Origin: Planomonospora parontospora
GTDB taxonomy: Bacteria > Actinomycetota > Actinomycetes > Streptosporangiales > Streptosporangiaceae
DNA length: 64,000 nt
Reading direction: 5' to 3'
NCBI GenBank assembly: GCA_014647935.1
Contig: BMQD01000009.1
Coordinates: 215,441-279,440 of the forward strand
Positions 16,534-25,126 of the stretch are shown here, one piece after another; the stretch's first letter is position 1, and the number at the start of each line of letters is the position of its first letter. Made by a program: the position numbers and the translations under genes. The notes under the pieces are model-generated. The model was not told the DNA's origin and made no database searches. It was given only the letters and a program-made list of their open reading frames with translations.

Positions 16534-19500
16534 TCACGTGGTCGAGGCGGTCCAACTGTCCAGGTCGGCCTCGGCGAGCAGCAGCGGCACCGCGGCGGGG
16601 TCGCGCAGCAGCGCGGCGACCGCGAGCCGGTCGCCCCACTGGCCCGACGCCCACGCGAGCCCGCGCGCCAGGCCCTCCACGCCGGAGGCGTGCACCGTGC
16701 CCTCGAAGAACCGCCAGGCCGCGGGGACGCCGTCCACGAGCAGTTTCTCGTGCTCCACGTAGGTCGCCGGAGCGGTGGGCAGCAGCGACCGCACCGCGGG
16801 CGGGACCTGCCGGACCTCGCCCGAGGAGGTCACCTCGCCGGCCGCCTCCTCGCCCGCCAGCGGCAGGTCGAGCAGTTCCGAAAGCGCCTCGGCCAGGTCG
16901 AACGGGGCCAGGATCAGCGGCCGGTCGGCGACCAGCGGGAGCAGGTCGGGTGCCTCGACCACGACCGGCTCGCCCGCCTCCACCCCATCCGTCCCGGCAC
17001 TGGAACCCGTGCCCGAGCCGGAGTCGGAGCCCGAGCCGGCACCCGGACCGGACACCGGTCCCGAACCGGAACCCGCCTCGGCCGCTGAGCCGGCCGCCGG
17101 GCCGGCACCGGGGCCGCCGGACAGCAGGCGGCCGTCCTCGACGTCGGCGACGACGATCTCGCCGCCGAGGACCGCGCGGACCGCCCGCGGGGGCGCGACG
17201 CGGGCCGGGTCGACGGCGGCCAGGGCCACCCACAGCGCCCGGAGCTGGACGCGGTCCACCTCGACGGAGGGATCGGCGAGCAGGTCGAGGAGCTCGTCGG
17301 GGCCGCCGTGCGAGGCGAGCAGGTCGGCCAGCGTGGTCCGCACGCCGATCATCGCCAGGGCCGCCGGGTCGGCCGCGGGCGGGGCGTCGCCGTACAGGCC
17401 GAACAGGAGCGGGTCGCCGCCCGGCAGGCGCAGCTGGGTGGGACGCCTGCCGCCGAGCACCGGGTGGGTGGACAGCCACCACGAGGTGTAGGACGGCACC
17501 TCCACGACCTCGCCCGCGGCCACGACGCGCAGCGGGTGCAGGACCGCCCGCAGCGGCGGGCGTGAGAGCAGCGCCAGGGCGGAGGGCCAGTCGGCGACGT
17601 ACTCCAGGTCGCGGACGGCGGAGAACTCCCTGGCGACCGGGGGGACGTCCAGTTCCGGCAGCAGGTCGAGAACGGCCTCCAGCCACTCGTCCTCGCGGTC
17701 GAGGTCGTGGTCGCAGTCGTCCGGGTCGATCATCACGTCGGTGTCGTTGACGACCGCGAAGCCGTCGAGCACCCCCGCCGCGGCCAGCACCCGCGGGCCG
17801 TACCGCTCGACCAGCTCCGGCGCGGCCGTGCCGAAGTGGGTCTCGGTGTCCAGCAGCCCGGCCAGCGAACCGTCGGCCAGCAGCAGCTCGCCCGCCGGGT
17901 AGAGCTCGCCGTCGGCGCCGCGCAGCGCCAGGTCGGCCAGCCACGGGGCCTCCCCGGCGGCCAGCCCGGCGGCGTCGACCAGGGCGAGCACGGCCTGGGC
18001 CACCGGCTCGGGGTCGGCGCTCTCCAGGGACTCGGAGACGGCCCGGCGGGTGAGCGGGTCCTCCAGGACCGTGCGCGGCGTCGCCTCGGCGGCGCCGAGG
18101 CGCAGCAGCAGCGGGTGGGCGGCGTCCGGGTGGACCACGCGGAGCCCGAGCGGGGCGAGCACGTCCGGGTCCAGGGCGCCGCGCTCGGTCAGCACCAGCG
18201 TGCCGCGCGGGCCGCGGACCAGGCGGCCGTCGGAGAGCGGGACCGGCAGCGCGCCGAGCGCCTCCAGGTCGTCGGCGGGCAGCACCTCGTACAGCGAGCG
18301 CCACCAGGCCGGGTCCCGGTCGGCGGCGGCCTCGCCCGACAGGTCGCCGGCCAGCAGGTCCACGACGTCGGCGAGCTCGACCCGCTTCACGCCGAGCGTG
18401 GTGATCGCGGGATGCCGGACCGGCCAGCCGGCGGGCAGCAGGCCGGGCACCGCCGCGGCGATCCGCTCCAGCAGCTCGCCGGAGGCCGCCACCACGCTCG
18501 CCTGCCGGCCGGACACGACGAGCCCGCCGCCGGGACCGCCGGACGCGCCACCGGAACCGGCGGAACCGCCGCCAGCCGCGCCACCGGAACCGGCGGAACC
18601 GCCGCCGGCCGCATCACCGGAACCGGCGGAACCGGGGCCGGTGGTGCCAGAGCCGGTGGCACCGGGGCCGGTGACGCGTCCGGCCGCCTCCCGGGCGTCG
18701 GCGGGCGGGGAGAGCGCGGGCAGCAGCGGGGCGTCCGGGAGCAGGCGCAGGATCGCCTGGCGGATCCGGGCGTCGAGCTCGCCCTTGCCCATCAGGCCGG
18801 GGACGAGGTCGAGCAGCTTCGGCGTCCGGGGCAGGCCCGACAGCAGCTCCACGTAGAGCTCCGCGGCGCGCTCGACCAGGAACTCCGCCAGCGGCCCCAT
18901 GGCCACGTGCCGCCGGTCGGTGGCCATCGGGAAGGACGCGATCAGCAGCGCGGGCAGGTCCAGCGGCTCGTCGCTCGGCGTCGGCGCGTGCACCACGGGC
19001 GGCACCCGCTCCGGCAGCGGCCGGGGCTCGGCCCCGGCCGGGCCGTCCTCCGGGGAGACCGGTACGGCCCAGCGGACCGTCCAGTACGGCCGGGCCCGCT
19101 CCTCGGTCGGCCGGTCGGCGAAGAGCCCGGCCACCTGCTCGGGGGCGAACTGCCCGGAGGCCGAGACGACCCGCCAGCCGTCGGGGACGATCGTCCGGAT
19201 CTCGCCGTCCACGTCGATCTCGATCGTCTCCAGCGCGGGCAGCCCGAGCAGCAGCGCGGGACCGGCCTGGTGGAGCATCCGCCGTACGGCCTCCACCGCC
19301 GCCCCGTCGCGCAGCGGGAGCCGTACCAGCGTGTCGAACCCGGCGGGGATCTCCACCGGACCCGCGGGGAACGGCAGGCGCAGCAGCGGCACGTGCCCGC
19401 CGCGCTCGCCGAGCTCGGCGGCCAGCGCGGGCTCGGCGGCCACCAGCGCGGCGGTCTGCTCGCGGGACCAGCGGACCACCCCGGTCCCGAGAGAGCCGAT

Positions 19501-19872
19501 CACCGGCTCGTCGCAGACCGAGACCACGGCCGCGAAGCCGACGCCGAACCGGCCCGCCGCGCCGGACTCGCCGCGCTTGGCGGAGACGCGCAGCGTCGAC
19601 AGCCCCTCGATCCCGGCGGCGTCGATCGGGGCGCCGGTGTTGGCCGCGGAGAGCACGCCCTCGCGCAGCGACAGCCGGAGCCGTCCCGGCACTCCGGCGC
19701 GGAGCGCGGCGTCCGCGGCGTTCTGGGCCAGCTCGACGATCAGCCGGTCGCGGTAGCCGCCGAGGGCGAAGTCCTCCTCCGCGTTGGCGTCCTCGCGGAA
19801 GCGCGCAGGCGAGGCGGTCCACGCCGCGAGCACGGCGGAGCGCAGGCGATCGGTGCCGAAGATGTCAGTCAC
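16534..19872 (-). CDS. Sacsin/Hsp90-like GHKL ATPase protein, 1112 aa
   Basis: The N-terminal 200 residues are a GHKL (Hsp90/histidine kinase) ATP-binding domain: E47-L-A-Q-N-A-A-D54 (N-box), ANTG at 77-80 and GRFGVGF at 107-113. This is the Sacsin-type Hsp90-like layout found in large actinobacterial proteins. The remaining 900 residues show no known catalytic motif. Near residues 395-450 there is a low-complexity insert made of GSGGA/GSAGSG units, and a second GSGSG stretch lies near residue 930. It starts at ATG 19872, 191 bases after the DUF3027 gene on the same strand. A chaperone-like role is inferred from the fold. Confidence 0.85.
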   Translation of the reverse strand: MTDIFGTDRLRSAVLAAWTASPARFREDANAEEDFALGGYRDRLIVELAQNAADAALRAGVPGRLRLSLREGVLSAANTGAPIDAAGIEGLSTLRVSAKRGESGAAGRFGVGFAAVVSVCDEPVIGSLGTGVVRWSREQTAALVAAEPALAAELGERGGHVPLLRLPFPAGPVEIPAGFDTLVRLPLRDGAAVEAVRRMLHQAGPALLLGLPALETIEIDVDGEIRTIVPDGWRVVSASGQFAPEQVAGLFADRPTEERARPYWTVRWAVPVSPEDGPAGAEPRPLPERVPPVVHAPTPSDEPLDLPALLIASFPMATDRRHVAMGPLAEFLVERAAELYVELLSGLPRTPKLLDLVPGLMGKGELDARIRQAILRLLPDAPLLPALSPPADAREAAGRVTGPGATGSGTTGPGSAGSGDAAGGGSAGSGGAAGGGSAGSGGASGGPGGGLVVSGRQASVVAASGELLERIAAAVPGLLPAGWPVRHPAITTLGVKRVELADVVDLLAGDLSGEAAADRDPAWWRSLYEVLPADDLEALGALPVPLSDGRLVRGPRGTLVLTERGALDPDVLAPLGLRVVHPDAAHPLLLRLGAAEATPRTVLEDPLTRRAVSESLESADPEPVAQAVLALVDAAGLAAGEAPWLADLALRGADGELYPAGELLLADGSLAGLLDTETHFGTAAPELVERYGPRVLAAAGVLDGFAVVNDTDVMIDPDDCDHDLDREDEWLEAVLDLLPELDVPPVAREFSAVRDLEYVADWPSALALLSRPPLRAVLHPLRVVAAGEVVEVPSYTSWWLSTHPVLGGRRPTQLRLPGGDPLLFGLYGDAPPAADPAALAMIGVRTTLADLLASHGGPDELLDLLADPSVEVDRVQLRALWVALAAVDPARVAPPRAVRAVLGGEIVVADVEDGRLLSGGPGAGPAAGSAAEAGSGSGPVSGPGAGSGSDSGSGTGSSAGTDGVEAGEPVVVEAPDLLPLVADRPLILAPFDLAEALSELLDLPLAGEEAAGEVTSSGEVRQVPPAVRSLLPTAPATYVEHEKLLVDGVPAAWRFFEGTVHASGVEGLARGLAWASGQWGDRLAVAALLRDPAAVPLLLAEADLDSWTASTT

Positions 19873-19921
19873 AGCGATGTTCCCAGAGGTCAGGGCCCCG
19901 GTCGCCGCTGTGGCGGCGACC

Positions 19922-20040
19922 GGGACGGAAGGCGACCCGGCGGATCGGGACGGAAGGCGACCCGGCGTCCCGGGGCGGAAGGCGGCCCGGGACGGGAGAC
20001 GACCCGGCGGATCGGGACGGAGGGCGACCCGGCGGTCCGT
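19922..20040. repeat. 25-bp tandem repeat, about five degenerate copies
   Basis: Units beginning GGGACGGAAGGCGACCCGGC at 19922 and 19947 are nearly identical; three more degenerate copies follow up to 20040. The array fills the spacer between DUF3027 and the Sacsin-like gene. Confidence 0.75.
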
Positions 20041-20063
20041 GGAACGGTGTCGGATCGGTCAGG

Positions 20064-20903
20064 TCAGGAGTGGCCCAGAGGCTCGTCGGAGGAGCCGTCG
20101 TCCACGGAACCGGCCAGGTCGGCCTCTCCCGCCTCCTCCTCGACGTCGTAGAGGTGGTCGTCGAGGATCGGCGAGGTGGGCACCACCTGGTGCGGCACCA
20201 CGGTGGCCTCGGAGTGCGCGCCGCAGCCGTGGTCGGCGGCGACCACGCGGCCGTCGTCGGGAGCGTACTCGTTGGCGCAGACGCCGAAGCCGGTGCGCAG
20301 CGCACCGGCCAGCGGCCAGTAGAACCCGCAGGTGGAGCACTGGGCGGGAGCCGCGTGGGCGATCGGGGTGTGCGGGCCGGCCTCGCCGGAGTGCCAGCGC
20401 CGCACCGCGAGGTCGCGGCCGATCGGGGAGAGCACCCGGGCCCGGCCGAGGCCGTACTCGAAGATCATCTGGTGGTCGATCTCGCCGCCGGTCTCGTCAC
20501 CGGTGGCGGTGAAGCCGGGAGCGAGCCGGTCGTCGTCCTCACCGGTGGGCAGCAGGTCGCCCACACCGAGGTCGCCGGGGCGCAGCCGCTCGCTCCACGG
20601 CACCCACTGCGGGGCCAGGAGAGCGCCGGGACCGGGCAGCAGCACGACCTCGCTGACCGTGACGTTGCGGGCCCGCGAGGCCCGCGCGACGGTGACGGCC
20701 CAGCGCCAGCCCCGGTAGGCGCGGTCCAGGCAGGCGAAATAGTGGGTGACCACCCGGTCGCCCTCGCCCTCGACCCCCAGGTGCTCGCCGATCTGATCCG
20801 GTCTGACGTTCTCCTCGATCGCGGAGCGGGCCAGATCGACGGCGGCGACGCAGGCCTGGTCGAGAGCTACAGCGCGAGATCGAGTACGGGTCACGTAATT
20901 CAT
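20064..20903 (-). CDS. DUF3027 family protein
   Basis: A 279-residue actinobacterial protein. The N-terminal half (ACVAAVDLARSAIEE, THYFACLDRAYRGWRWAVTV, VTVSEVVLLPGPGALLAPQW) is the DUF3027 signature. The C-terminal part has a zinc-ribbon-like CSTCGFYW...GVCANEY...HGCGAH pattern of cysteines. ATG 20903 follows AGGCGAGA. The gene is divergent from an MFS gene and upstream of the Sacsin-like gene, a neighbourhood seen widely in actinobacteria from memory. Molecular function unknown. Confidence 0.9.
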   Translation of the reverse strand: MNYVTRTRSRAVALDQACVAAVDLARSAIEENVRPDQIGEHLGVEGEGDRVVTHYFACLDRAYRGWRWAVTVARASRARNVTVSEVVLLPGPGALLAPQWVPWSERLRPGDLGVGDLLPTGEDDDRLAPGFTATGDETGGEIDHQMIFEYGLGRARVLSPIGRDLAVRRWHSGEAGPHTPIAHAAPAQCSTCGFYWPLAGALRTGFGVCANEYAPDDGRVVAADHGCGAHSEATVVPHQVVPTSPILDDHLYDVEEEAGEADLAGSVDDGSSDEPLGHS

Positions 20904-21000
20904 TCTCGCCTATGCCCGGAGCGAACGGCACCGCGTACCGACTGACGCCCCCATATGTGATGGCCCGTCCCGATATCGAATGATCACCGGAGCCGCCCCG

Positions 21001-21140
21001 CCCCTCCTCCCCGTACCGGCCGGCGCCGCCCCTCCTCCCCGTACCGGCCGGCGCCGCCCCTCCTCCCCGTACCGGCCGGCGCCGCCCCTCCTCCCCGTAC
21101 CGGCCGGCGCCGCCCCTCCTCCGCGCACCGGCCGGCCTCC
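21001..21140. repeat. 28-bp tandem repeat, five copies
   Basis: The unit starts CCCCTCCTCCCCGTACCGGC and recurs exactly every 28 bases at 21001, 21029, 21057 and 21085, with a diverged fifth copy at 21113. The first four are essentially identical. Each copy contains CCGGCCGGCG, a partial palindrome. The period is not a multiple of three, which argues against coding. It lies between divergent promoters of DUF3027 and the MFS gene. Confidence 0.95.
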
Positions 21141-21182
21141 CCGTCCGACGTGCCGCGTCGGACAGCGCGGCCGGCCGTCGGG

Positions 21183-21188
21183 TATGAC
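21183..21188 (+). promoter_or_regulatory. -10 box for a probably leaderless MFS mRNA
   Basis: TATGAC at 21183-21188 stands seven bases before the GTG at 21196. That spacing puts the transcription start at the start codon, as in the many leaderless actinobacterial mRNAs. No usable ribosome-binding site exists for either candidate start. Confidence 0.5.
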
Positions 21189-21195
21189 TGGAGGC

Positions 21196-22881
21196 GTGGC
21201 AGCGGACTGGGAACGGGCACGGCGGACGGCGGGGGAGGCCTCCCGCCGCTTCGGCCGCGCCGCCGTGCGGGCGGGCCGGGCGACCGCGCGGGCGGCCCGG
21301 GATACGGGCCGGGTGACTGCGCGGGCGGCCCGGGGCACAGGCCGGGCGACCGCGCGCGCCGGGCGCGGCGCGGCGGACGCGACCCTGGGGGTCGGCAGGG
21401 CGGCGCGCCGGCTGACCCACGCCCAGGGGGCGGGCCGCACCGGACTGGGCCAGCTGATCGAGCTCACGGCCGCGCACAGCGCGGGCGACGCGCTGGTCAC
21501 CGCGGCGCTGGCCGGCACGCTGTTCAAGCTCCCGGTCAACGAGGCCCGGGGCCAGGTCGCGCTCTACCTGCTGATCACCATGATCCCGTTCGTGGTGGTC
21601 GCGCCGTTCGTCGGCCCGGTCCTCGACCGGTTCCGCTCCGGCCGCCGCTTCGTCATGGCCGGCACGCTGTTCGGCCGGGGGCTGCTCTGCTTCGCCATGG
21701 CCGCGGCGGTCGTCCCCGGCGACGTCTTCACCATCTTCCCCGCGGCGCTGGCCGTGCTGGTGCTCTCCAAGGCCTACAACGTCTCCCGGGCCGCGATCAT
21801 GCCGAGCGTGCTGCCCGCCGACATCGCGCTGGTCACCGCCAACGCCCGGGTCGCCCTGTTCGCCCTGGTCTCGGCGGGGGTCGCGGTGCCCGTCGGCGCG
21901 GGGGTCAGCGCCTGGCTCGGCGCCGAGTGGGTGCTGCGCGCGGCGACGGTGCTCTTCCTGCTCCAGGGCGTGCTGGCCGTACGGCTCCCCCGTCACGTCG
22001 ACTCCCCCGACCTCGACGAGCTGCAGGAGGGCGAGGAGCGCCCGCCGCGCTGGCGGACCATGCTCAACGTCGGCCCGGTGGTCGCCGAGTCGATGCTGGC
22101 CAACGTGGCGATCCGGTTCCACTCCGGATTCCTGCTGTTCTACCTGCTCTTCCTGGTCCAGGAGAAGAAGCTGCCCGGTATGCCCCCGGCGGCGGCGATC
22201 GGCGTGCTGGCCCTGGCCGCCGGCGCGGGGGGCCTGGCCGGGGCCGGGGTGGCCTCGTGGGCGCGGAGCCACTCCCCGCAGGTCATCGTGCTGGCCACGC
22301 TCGCGCTGTCGGGAGCGGTCACGGTCGTGGCGGCCGTGGCGTTCGGCCTGTGGACCGCGGTGGCCGTCGCGCTGGCGGCCGCCTTCTCCCAGGGGCTGGG
22401 CAAGCTCGCGCTGGACGCGATCGTGCAGCGCGAGATCGGCGAGGAGATCCGCTCGTCCACCTTCGGCGTGGTCGAGGCGTTCCTGCAGATCTCCTGGGTG
22501 GTCGGCGGGCTGATCGGGCTGCTGCTCTCGCTGTTCGCCGCGGGGCCCGGCGGGCTGGCGGCGATGGCCGCGGTGCTGGCCGGTTCGCTCGGCTGGCTGG
22601 TCGTGCGGCGGCGCGCGCGCATCCGGGCCAGGGACGCGCGGGCGCGGGCCGCCCGTGCCGCCGCCCCGGACTCACCGCACGGCCCGGCGGGCCACGGCGA
22701 TCCGGAGGAGGAGTCCGGCCCCGAGCCCGCGGCCCCGCCGTCCGGCCCGGACGCCACCCGGCGCGAAGCCGGGCCGGCCCGCCCGCGGAAGCCACCCGCG
22801 GGGACCACCACCGCGGTCGTACGGCGCGGCGAACCGCCCACCGAGCAGCGGACCAAACCCCTGACCAACCCTCACGGCTGA
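21196..22881 (+). CDS. MFS transporter with long basic amphipathic N-terminus
   Basis: About 561 residues with 12 membrane helices between residues 85 and 475 (for example FKLPVNEARGQVALYLLITM, then FVVVAPFVGPVLDRFRSGRR). The first 75 residues are an Arg/Ala/Gly-rich helix with an 11-residue repeat (GRATARAARDT, GRVTARAARGT, GRATARAGRGA). The C-terminal 90 residues are a disordered Pro-rich tail. GTG 21196 is chosen as leaderless start; ATG 21184 is in frame. The family resembles putative MFS proteins beside DUF3027 in actinobacteria; no substrate can be given. Confidence 0.85.
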   Translation: MAADWERARRTAGEASRRFGRAAVRAGRATARAARDTGRVTARAARGTGRATARAGRGAADATLGVGRAARRLTHAQGAGRTGLGQLIELTAAHSAGDALVTAALAGTLFKLPVNEARGQVALYLLITMIPFVVVAPFVGPVLDRFRSGRRFVMAGTLFGRGLLCFAMAAAVVPGDVFTIFPAALAVLVLSKAYNVSRAAIMPSVLPADIALVTANARVALFALVSAGVAVPVGAGVSAWLGAEWVLRAATVLFLLQGVLAVRLPRHVDSPDLDELQEGEERPPRWRTMLNVGPVVAESMLANVAIRFHSGFLLFYLLFLVQEKKLPGMPPAAAIGVLALAAGAGGLAGAGVASWARSHSPQVIVLATLALSGAVTVVAAVAFGLWTAVAVALAAAFSQGLGKLALDAIVQREIGEEIRSSTFGVVEAFLQISWVVGGLIGLLLSLFAAGPGGLAAMAAVLAGSLGWLVVRRRARIRARDARARAARAAAPDSPHGPAGHGDPEEESGPEPAAPPSGPDATRREAGPARPRKPPAGTTTAVVRRGEPPTEQRTKPLTNPHG

Positions 22882-22897
22882 GCCGGGCGGCCGGCCA

Positions 22898-23001
22898 AGG
22901 CCCGGATCCCCGCCGGACCTCCCCGCCCGAGGGCTGGGGCGGGCGGCGAAGGCCCGGGTCCCCTCCGGACCTCCCCGCCCGGAAGCCCGGGGCGGGTGCC
23001 G
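22898..23001. repeat. About 52-bp tandem duplication downstream of the MFS gene
   Basis: Two copies starting AAGGCCCGG (22898 and 22949), each containing CCGGACCTCCCCGCCC followed by a GGGGCGGG that can fold back on it. The duplication doubles a terminator-like hairpin between convergent genes. Confidence 0.7.
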
Positions 23002-23064
23002 AGGACGTCCTCCACCTGCGGACCCGGGCCGGAGGATCCCGTCGGCGCCCGGACGGGGAGCGGG

Positions 23065-23463
23065 TCAGACGTCCAGGTCGTCGGCCACCGCGCGGAGCAC
23101 GGTCGCGATCTTCTTGGCGTGCGCGGCGTCCGGGTGCTTGCCCCGCTGGTAGGACGTGGAGACCGCGTCGAGGAGCTTGATCAGGTCCTCGACGATGACC
23201 ACCATCTCGTCGGGCTTCTTGCGCTTGCCCTTCGGTTTGGCGCTCCTGTCGAGTGCCGGAGGCTGGTCGATCACCCGGACCGAGAGCGCCTGCTGGCCGC
23301 GGCGCCCTTCGGCCACTCCGAACTCGACCTTCTGGCCCGGTTTGAGGGAGTCCACGCCGCCGGGCAGCGCGGAGGAATGCACGAAGACCTCACCGCCGTC
23401 GTCGCGGGTGAGGAAGCCGAAACCCTTGTCGGCGTCGTACCACTTGACCTTGCCACTCGGCAC
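23065..23463 (-). CDS. Cold-shock domain protein with helical C-terminal extension
   Basis: From GTG 23463 (GAGG eight bases upstream) the product has 132 residues. Residues 1-66 are a cold-shock domain with RNP1 KGFGFL and RNP2 VFVHSS, binding single-stranded RNA or DNA. A basic linker (SAKPKGKRKKP) leads to a 55-residue helical domain (DEMVVIVEDLIKLLDAVSTS...KKIATVLRAVADDLDV). This two-domain form differs from the 66-residue Csp elsewhere in the window. ATG 23517 is an in-frame alternative start. Confidence 0.88.
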   Translation of the reverse strand: MPSGKVKWYDADKGFGFLTRDDGGEVFVHSSALPGGVDSLKPGQKVEFGVAEGRRGQQALSVRVIDQPPALDRSAKPKGKRKKPDEMVVIVEDLIKLLDAVSTSYQRGKHPDAAHAKKIATVLRAVADDLDV

Positions 23464-23552
23464 AGGGGTGACCTCGTTCAGACTGTGGTGTAGGGGATGG
23501 AAGTAGGTTATGCCCATAGGCCGCTCAGAGCGACCGTGTAAAAAGGGACGAA

Positions 23553-24170
23553 TCAACCGACCGCGGCGGCGCTCCGCCACCCGTCGAACCACCCGGCAAA
23601 CTCCGTCAGATCGCCCAGCACGACGTCGGCTCCGTACTCGCGCAGTTCCCCCGCCCGGTAGGGGCCCGTCGCCACCGCCACGCTGACGGCGCCTCCCGCC
23701 CGCGCCGCCTCGATGTCGGCGACGTGGTCCCCGACGTAGGCGCCCGCGCCGAACGCCGCGAGGGCCGGGCCCTTGGCCGCGCCGAACACCGAGCCGGCGA
23801 CCTCGTCGACGTCCAGGCCGAGGAACTCCACGGTCCGCACCGCGTCCCCGGCGTTCTTGCCGGTGACCACGACGATCCGGCCGCCCGCGCGCCGTACGGC
23901 CGTGACGGCCTCCCGGGCGCCGGGCAGCGGGGTGGTGGCGGGGACGGCGATCGAGGGGTAGAGGGAGCGGAAGATCGCGGCGGCGGCGGGGATCTCGTCC
24001 GCCGGGAGCCAGTTGGCCAGCTCCAGCTCCAGCGGGGGCCCCAGCCGCGCGACCACCGCGGCGCTGTCGATGGGCACCCCGATCCGCAGCGACAGCTCGT
24101 CGTAGACGGCGGCGATCCCCGCCCGGGTGTCCGCGAGCGTCATGTCCAGGTCGAATCCCACCGAGTGCAT
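23553..24170 (-). CDS. HAD-superfamily phosphatase
   Basis: A 205-residue protein starting at ATG 24170. Motif I is FDLDMTLAD (nucleophile Asp and acid-base Asp), motif II VVVTGK, the conserved Lys lies in GAAKG and motif IV is VGDHVADIEAA. The cap is of the small helical phosphoglycolate-phosphatase type. It hydrolyses a small phosphorylated metabolite that cannot be named from sequence. It is upstream of the cold-shock gene on the same strand with a 89-base gap. Confidence 0.9.
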   Translation of the reverse strand: MHSVGFDLDMTLADTRAGIAAVYDELSLRIGVPIDSAAVVARLGPPLELELANWLPADEIPAAAAIFRSLYPSIAVPATTPLPGAREAVTAVRRAGGRIVVVTGKNAGDAVRTVEFLGLDVDEVAGSVFGAAKGPALAAFGAGAYVGDHVADIEAARAGGAVSVAVATGPYRAGELREYGADVVLGDLTEFAGWFDGWRSAAAVG

Positions 24171-24417
24171 GCCCCGCAGCATGCCAAAGCAGGGCAACCC
24201 ACAGGTAATCCGGTCTCCGCCGTCCCGCACGGCCGGGCCCCTCGCTGTACGCCGCGGCGGCCGCTGTGGAACCCTTTACGAAAGGAGTCGCTTACTCCCC
24301 CGGCCGACGCGTCCGCCGGTGCGCGCCGGCGCACCCGGGCCCGCCGGTCTCGTCCGGTGAGCCGCACCCTGACGGGCCGCGACTGGATAGGGTCATGACG
24401 GAGGTATCGGCAGACAA

Positions 24418-25041
24418 ATGACCAGATCGACGCGCGAGCGGATCATCGACGAGGCCCTGCGCCTGTTCGCCGAACGGGGCTACTCGGCGACCTCGGTCGC
24501 CGAGATCGAGGCCGCCTCCGGGCTGTCCCCCGGCGCCGGAGGGCTCTACCGGCACTTCAAGTCGAAGTACGAGGTGCTCGCCGCGGCGATGAACGAGCAC
24601 GCCGCCCGGACCAGCACGCAGATCGCCGAGACCCTGGCCGAGATGAGCACCGTCGAGGCGGACCTGCCCATCGAGGAGCGCCTGGCCCACCTGTGCCGGT
24701 CGGGACTGGCCAAGGTGCGCGAGGAGAGCGAGCTGACGCGCGTCTTCTTCCGCGACCTCAGCCAGTTCCCCGAGCTGGTCGCGGTGGTGCGCGAGGGCCT
24801 GCTGCAGCCCATGTTCGACGCGATCACCACGTGGTTCCGGGCCCAGCCCGAGTACGCCGGGGCCGACCTCGACTGGCCCGCGATCGGAGCGGTGCTGGGC
24901 GGCGCGGTCATCCACTACCGCCTGTTCCAGGAGACCGTGGGCGAGCCCCCCGGCCGCGCCGAGAAGGACCGCTTCGTCGACTCCTGGGTACGGCTCGCGC
25001 TCGGCCTCATGCCGAGTCCCGCCGTGCAGGCGATCGGCTAG
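24418..25041 (+). CDS. TetR family transcriptional regulator
   Basis: A 207-residue repressor with the N-terminal helix-turn-helix typical of TetR (RERIIDEALRLFAERGYSAT, VAEIEAASGLS, GGLYRHFKSKYEVL). The ligand-binding C-terminal region is unlike any I can name. It stands alone between the divergent HAD gene and the Helicase_C_3 gene, so its target is not evident. A short AT-poor leader with TAGGGT upstream may be its -10 box. Confidence 0.92.
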   Translation: MTRSTRERIIDEALRLFAERGYSATSVAEIEAASGLSPGAGGLYRHFKSKYEVLAAAMNEHAARTSTQIAETLAEMSTVEADLPIEERLAHLCRSGLAKVREESELTRVFFRDLSQFPELVAVVREGLLQPMFDAITTWFRAQPEYAGADLDWPAIGAVLGGAVIHYRLFQETVGEPPGRAEKDRFVDSWVRLALGLMPSPAVQAIG

Positions 25042-25126
25042 ACCCGGCCGCCGGTTCCGTGCAGGCCCGCGCCTCGGGCCCGTACCGGTCCGCGCGTTGT
25101 CGGTGAGGACTCCTAGCATGGTGGGA

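Noticed and set aside
21001-21140. CRISPR-like array of 28-bp repeats
   Set aside because: The copies are directly adjacent with no unique spacers, and no cas genes lie in the window. It is a simple tandem repeat.
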